From Desulfocapsa sulfexigens (lineage in GTDB: Bacteria; Desulfobacterota; Desulfobulbia; Desulfobulbales; Desulfocapsaceae), in the NCBI GenBank assembly GCA_015661935.1, contig DQVD01000045.1, positions 1 through 9,075 of the forward strand: DNA of 9,075 nucleotides. The letters are read 5' to 3'. The notes below the pieces were generated by a model. That model saw only the letters and a list, made by a program, of their open reading frames with translations, had not been told where the DNA came from and did not search any database. Positions 5,831 to 9,075 of this stretch are shown piece by piece. The position numbers and the translations under genes are program-made. Position 1 is the stretch's first letter. The number at the start of each line of letters is the position of its first letter.

Positions 5831-6793
5831 ATGAAATTACCTGCTCCTCTAATAATAGTTGAAGATCAACGTTTCCTCCAGCATGATACTGGTGGTGATG
5901 AACATCCTGAATGTCCGACCAGACTTCAGGTAATAAGACAAACTCTTGAGGCAAGTGACTGCTGTTCCTCCCTGGCTTTTTTAGCTCCGCAAACAGCGAA
6001 AAGAAAATATCTCACACTGGCTCACAGTGAAAACTGGCTCTTTCGTTTTGAAGAATCAGTACTTGCAGGGCAAACCTGTATTGATCATTCCGATAATCAA
6101 ATCTGCTACGATTCTTACGACATTGCCTGTCTTGCTGCAGGTGCCGGGATAACTGCCATCGATCTTATTGAAGAGGGTAGAGGCGATAATATATTTTGTC
6201 TTGTTCGGCCACCGGGCCATCATGCAGAGCATTCCATGCCCTTTGGCTTCTGCTTTTTTAATAATTGTGTAGTTGCTGCCAGATATTGGCAAGAAAAATT
6301 TGGGAAAAGCCGTATACTGATTTTTGATTTTGATGCACATCACGGGAATGGTATTCAATCTGCCTTTGAAGAGGAAGCTGATACATATTATATTTCTATT
6401 CATGAGCATCCAAGTTTCAGCTACCCTGGAACCGGTTATGGGGATGAGCATGGCATTGGAGAAGGAAAGGGAAGCATTCTAAATCTTCCCCTGCAACCAG
6501 GTGGTGATGATGGTAAGGTTATGAATCTTCTTGAAAATGTTATTCCGAAGAAACTGGCAGAGTGGCAGCCCGATGCCATTATTATAGCAGCAGGGTTTGA
6601 TGCTCATATCGCTGATGATATGTCGGGACTCCATTATTCCACAAACTTATATTATAAAACAGGAAAAGAGATTAAAACATGGGCTGATCAGTATACCGAT
6701 GGTAAACTGCTGTCAATCCTTGAAGGCGGCTATGAACTTTCCGTGCTTGGTGAATCAGTGGAAGCTTATGTTAGAGGTATACTGGGTAAATAA
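5831..6793 (+). CDS. Zinc-dependent deacetylase, histone deacetylase/AcuC/acetylpolyamine amidohydrolase superfamily
   Basis: This is a 320-residue single-domain protein of normal family length. Motifs in order: HDTGGDEHPECPTR (18-31); RPPGHHAE with the catalytic His130-His131 pair; DFDAHHGNG (166-174) with zinc ligands Asp168 and His170; HEHPSFSYPGTG; AAGFDAH with the third zinc ligand Asp257; and EGGYEL with the transition-state Tyr301. All catalytic residues are present, so it should be active. Likely substrates are acetyl-lysine proteins or small acetylated amines. No signal peptide is seen, so it is probably cytoplasmic. The frame is open to a TTG at 5801. I chose ATG 5831 because AGGA sits five bases upstream. 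It is followed after 38 bases by an AcuB-like gene and then an acyl-CoA synthetase gene, which suggests an AcuC-like role in reversing acetylation of metabolic enzymes. That role is inference from context. Confidence 0.9.
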   Translation: MKLPAPLIIVEDQRFLQHDTGGDEHPECPTRLQVIRQTLEASDCCSSLAFLAPQTAKRKYLTLAHSENWLFRFEESVLAGQTCIDHSDNQICYDSYDIACLAAGAGITAIDLIEEGRGDNIFCLVRPPGHHAEHSMPFGFCFFNNCVVAARYWQEKFGKSRILIFDFDAHHGNGIQSAFEEEADTYYISIHEHPSFSYPGTGYGDEHGIGEGKGSILNLPLQPGGDDGKVMNLLENVIPKKLAEWQPDAIIIAAGFDAHIADDMSGLHYSTNLYYKTGKEIKTWADQYTDGKLLSILEGGYELSVLGESVEAYVRGILGK

Positions 6794-6831
6794 CCCGTTT
6801 TTTATAAACCCAACTTTTTTAAGAGGTAGAT

Positions 6832-7470
6832 ATGTACATTATACGACATATGACACCAGACCCCATTACAGTATCTCCAGCCATGCTTCTTCCCGAAGCA
6901 AGGGCTCTGCTCAATGAGTATCATTTTCGTCATCTCCCGGTTGTTGATGAACATGGCAAACTGGTGGGAATCCTGACTGATCGTGATCTGCGTTCTGCCT
7001 ATCCTTCGTCTGTGATCACCGATAGTGAACGAAGGCTTGTGTACGAGCGGGTTCAGGAAACTTCAGTATCTGAAATCATGTCTACAGAATGTGTTACTTT
7101 AGGGGTGGATTCAACCCTTGATGATGCCCTGTTTCTCTTTGACAGAGATCAGCCCGGTGCACTCCCGGTACTGGATGGTGAGCGGGTGATCGGGATTTTT
7201 TCAAACAGGGATCTTAATGCTGCCTATAAAACCTTATTCGGAGTTGGTGAAAAAGGCGCGGTATTAATAGGTATACAAGATGATGGCAGCCCAACTATTA
7301 TGACCAGACTTGTGACCCTTCTTGAAAAGGAAAGGATTCCGTTCACAAGAGTACTGCGTATTTTTGATAAAGAAGGTGGTGATACCATTTATGTCAGGAT
7401 TAATACCTTTAAAATTGCAGCAGTTCTGGAGTTACTTAAAGAGAATGGATTTTCTATTAAAAAGGGTTGA
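6832..7470 (+). CDS. CBS-CBS-ACT domain protein, AcuB-like
   Basis: This is a 212-residue cytoplasmic regulatory protein. Two CBS domains lie at about 7-56 (MTPDPITV, then GILTDRDL) and 83-133 (MSTECVTL, then GIFSNRDL). Together they form a Bateman module that usually binds adenosine nucleotides at the (S/T)xRD positions (Thr49-Asp52 and Ser124-Asp127). A C-terminal ACT-like domain follows at about 142-208. This CBS-CBS-ACT order is that of Bacillus AcuB, whose exact molecular role is not settled. ATG 6832 has AGAGG about 6 bases upstream. It is 38 bases after the deacetylase gene with no terminator between, so they are probably one operon. The likely job is sensing AMP/ATP or another ligand and adjusting the deacetylase or the synthetase next door. 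That is inference from neighbours. Confidence 0.88.
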   Translation: MYIIRHMTPDPITVSPAMLLPEARALLNEYHFRHLPVVDEHGKLVGILTDRDLRSAYPSSVITDSERRLVYERVQETSVSEIMSTECVTLGVDSTLDDALFLFDRDQPGALPVLDGERVIGIFSNRDLNAAYKTLFGVGEKGAVLIGIQDDGSPTIMTRLVTLLEKERIPFTRVLRIFDKEGGDTIYVRINTFKIAAVLELLKENGFSIKKG

Positions 7471-7483
7471 AGGGATGGAGTGA

Positions 7484-7520
7484 AGTTGTCAGTAACTGAC
7501 AACTGACAACTGATAACTCA
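7484..7520. repeat. Heptamer tandem repeat overlapping a perfect palindrome
   Basis: AACTGAC is repeated at 7494-7500 and 7501-7507, then as AACTGAT at 7508-7514 and AACTCAG at 7515-7521. AGTTGTCAGT (7484-7493) pairs perfectly with ACTGACAACT (7495-7504) around a single central base. It lies 14 bases after the CBS gene stop. It may be a dispersed chromosomal repeat or a protein site. With no T-run after it, it is not a classic terminator. Confidence 0.7.
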
Positions 7521-7608
7521 GACCGGCAAGTGTCTATTTTTCCTGTATCATACGATTATAACACCAATAGAAACAATAACTAACAGTAGCATTTGCGAGG
7601 TCTGTCTT

Positions 7609-9075
7609 ATGAGTATTGACAAACTATTTAATCCTGAAAGTATTGCCATCGTTGGTGCTTCCCGAACAGATGGTAAAATTGGTAATACTATCCTTCGCAA
7701 TTTGATACGGGATGGTTATGAAGGCACTATTATACCAATAAATCCAGCCGTGACCGAACTGCTTGGGGTACCCTGTTTTCCATCTCTTGCTGAATATGGG
7801 AAAGAGATTGATCTTGTCATAATTGCCACTCCCAGTGCACAGGTGCAAGATTTAATTGATGAATGTGCAAAGGCGAAGGTGAAAGCAGTGATCGTTATAG
7901 CTACCGGCTACTGCGAAAGTGGCCCCGAGGGAGCTGTGCTGGAACAGGAACTTGCCGAGCTTTGTCAGCGCCGGAATATCAGGCTTCTTGGGCCAAATTG
8001 TCTTGGTTTTATGAATACCGCAAAAAATATAAATGCCTCTTTTGTAGGAGACATTCCCGAAAGTGGTGGAATTTCAGTGTTCTCACAATCGGGTGCACTT
8101 TGTTCTGTTATGCTGGATCTAGCCATTGATAAGCACTTGGGAGTAGCGAAACTGATCAGTATAGGCAGTAAGGCGGATATTTCAGGTGTTGATATTCTTG
8201 CATATCTTGCAAAAGATGAACAGACCAAGATCATAGTTGGCTACCTGGAAGATATTGTCTCAGGGAAAAACTTTATAAAAGCCGCGGAAGATGCCGCCAA
8301 TAAAAAACCTGTAATAATCCTGAAATCAGGAACAACACAGGCAGGTTTAAAGGCAACAGTATCCCATACCGGTGTGCTTGCAAGTGCTGATACCGCTTAT
8401 GGGGCAGCTTTTAAACGTTCAGGGGTTATTAGAGCGGATACCTTTGAATCCCTGTTTGACTACGCCTCAGCACTTTCCATGCAGCCTCTGCCCAAAGGTA
8501 ATAATGTTCTTATTATAACCAATGCCGGAGGGCCCGGTATTATGGCTGCAGATGCTGTTGAAGGAGCCGGGATGAATGTGGTGGAGTGCAATACCCAAAG
8601 TGAAGTAATTCCAGGGGCACAACTGACTGAAGCCAGTGGCAACCCTATAAATATTTTAGGTGATATTGATCCTGCCGGATATGCTACTGCCGTAAAATTA
8701 GCTCTTGGAGATCCACAGGTTGATTCTATTCTTGTTGTTCTTGCTCCCCGTGCCATGACCAGACCTGCTGACACAGCAAAAGCCATCGCTGCAAGTATTG
8801 ACGGTGTCAAACCCGTAATGGCTGTTTTCATGGGTTGTCGCAATATAACGGTATCAAAAGAACAGGTGATAAAGGCAGGCCTGCCTTGTTATGATTCACC
8901 GGAAAGGGCAGTTGTGGCTCTCAAGGGCATGGGAGAATACGCGGCCTGGAAACAAAGACCACCACGCTCAGTTACCCGTTTTAAAGTAAATCGTAGAAGG
9001 GTTGAGCGAATCCTCCACCGTCGACAACGAACGGGTATGCTTCAGCTTGGCGAAGTAAAGGGCAAGGATGTCCTG
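7609..9075 (+). CDS. Acetate--CoA ligase (ADP-forming)-type acyl-CoA synthetase, N-terminal 489 residues, cut by window edge
   Basis: Nucleoside-diphosphate-forming acyl-CoA synthetases interconvert an acyl-CoA, ADP and phosphate with the free acid, CoA and ATP through a phosphohistidine. The visible part has a CoA-binding Rossmann domain (IAIVGAS at 12-18; LLGPNCLGF near 126-134). Succinyl-CoA-ligase-like domains follow, with FSQSGAL near 158-164 and the catalytic His253 in VSHTGVLA. A third segment runs to about 460, then a basic linker (KVNRRRVERILHRRQR). The ATP-grasp part would follow beyond the window. The same layout occurs in Pat/PatZ lysine acetyltransferases with an added GNAT domain, but those usually lack the catalytic His, so an active ligase is preferred. 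ATG 7609 has GAGG 8 bases upstream. It lies 138 bases after the CBS gene; TATAAC at 7557-7562 is a possible own -10 without a clear -35. Acetate or another short acid is the likely substrate. Confidence 0.88.
   Translation, partial: MSIDKLFNPESIAIVGASRTDGKIGNTILRNLIRDGYEGTIIPINPAVTELLGVPCFPSLAEYGKEIDLVIIATPSAQVQDLIDECAKAKVKAVIVIATGYCESGPEGAVLEQELAELCQRRNIRLLGPNCLGFMNTAKNINASFVGDIPESGGISVFSQSGALCSVMLDLAIDKHLGVAKLISIGSKADISGVDILAYLAKDEQTKIIVGYLEDIVSGKNFIKAAEDAANKKPVIILKSGTTQAGLKATVSHTGVLASADTAYGAAFKRSGVIRADTFESLFDYASALSMQPLPKGNNVLIITNAGGPGIMAADAVEGAGMNVVECNTQSEVIPGAQLTEASGNPINILGDIDPAGYATAVKLALGDPQVDSILVVLAPRAMTRPADTAKAIAASIDGVKPVMAVFMGCRNITVSKEQVIKAGLPCYDSPERAVVALKGMGEYAAWKQRPPRSVTRFKVNRRRVERILHRRQRTGMLQLGEVKGKDVL

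Noticed and set aside
7965..8843. Minus-strand open frames within the acyl-CoA synthetase gene
   Set aside because: They are shadows of the conserved plus-strand coding frame, which has clear family motifs throughout.

Overview
The window looks like chromosomal DNA from an anaerobic bacterium, most plausibly a Desulfobacterota (sulfate-reducer type, for example Desulfobulbales). This placement is inference. It rests on a moderate GC content (low-to-mid forties percent by eye), an in-frame UGA that looks like selenocysteine, and an ADP-forming acyl-CoA synthetase beside deacetylase and CBS/ACT genes. No rRNA, tRNA, CRISPR array or insertion sequence was seen.

Left part (1-4109): branched-chain amino acid synthesis. 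ilvB and the start of ilvN (both subunits of acetohydroxyacid synthase) run leftward from a near-consensus promoter. leuA (long-form 2-isopropylmalate synthase) runs rightward from a divergent promoter. Between the leuA promoter and leuA lies a complete transcription attenuator. It has a 26-codon leader peptide with three consecutive CTA leucine codons, mutually exclusive RNA pairings, and a strong intrinsic terminator. leuA therefore appears to be controlled by leucyl-tRNA charging.

Middle part (4110-5690): a small cupin gene interrupted by a frameshift, facing a leftward two-gene unit. The first gene of that unit is a thioredoxin/glutaredoxin-fold protein of 83 residues. Its redox motif reads U-P-R-C when an in-frame UGA is decoded as selenocysteine, and a SECIS-like hairpin lies just downstream. 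A conventional gene call would start after the UGA and lose the active site. Its stop overlaps the GTG start of a membrane protein with two CaCA (cation/Ca2+ exchanger)-type alpha-repeats, so the two are probably translationally coupled.

Right part (5831-9075): three rightward genes, namely a zinc deacetylase of the histone deacetylase/AcuC superfamily, an AcuB-like CBS-CBS-ACT protein, and the first 489 residues of an acetate--CoA ligase (ADP-forming)-type protein with its catalytic His. This resembles the Bacillus acuABC arrangement, which controls AMP-forming acetyl-CoA synthetase by lysine acetylation, but here the partner is the ADP-forming type. A small heptamer repeat/palindrome sits between the second and third genes.
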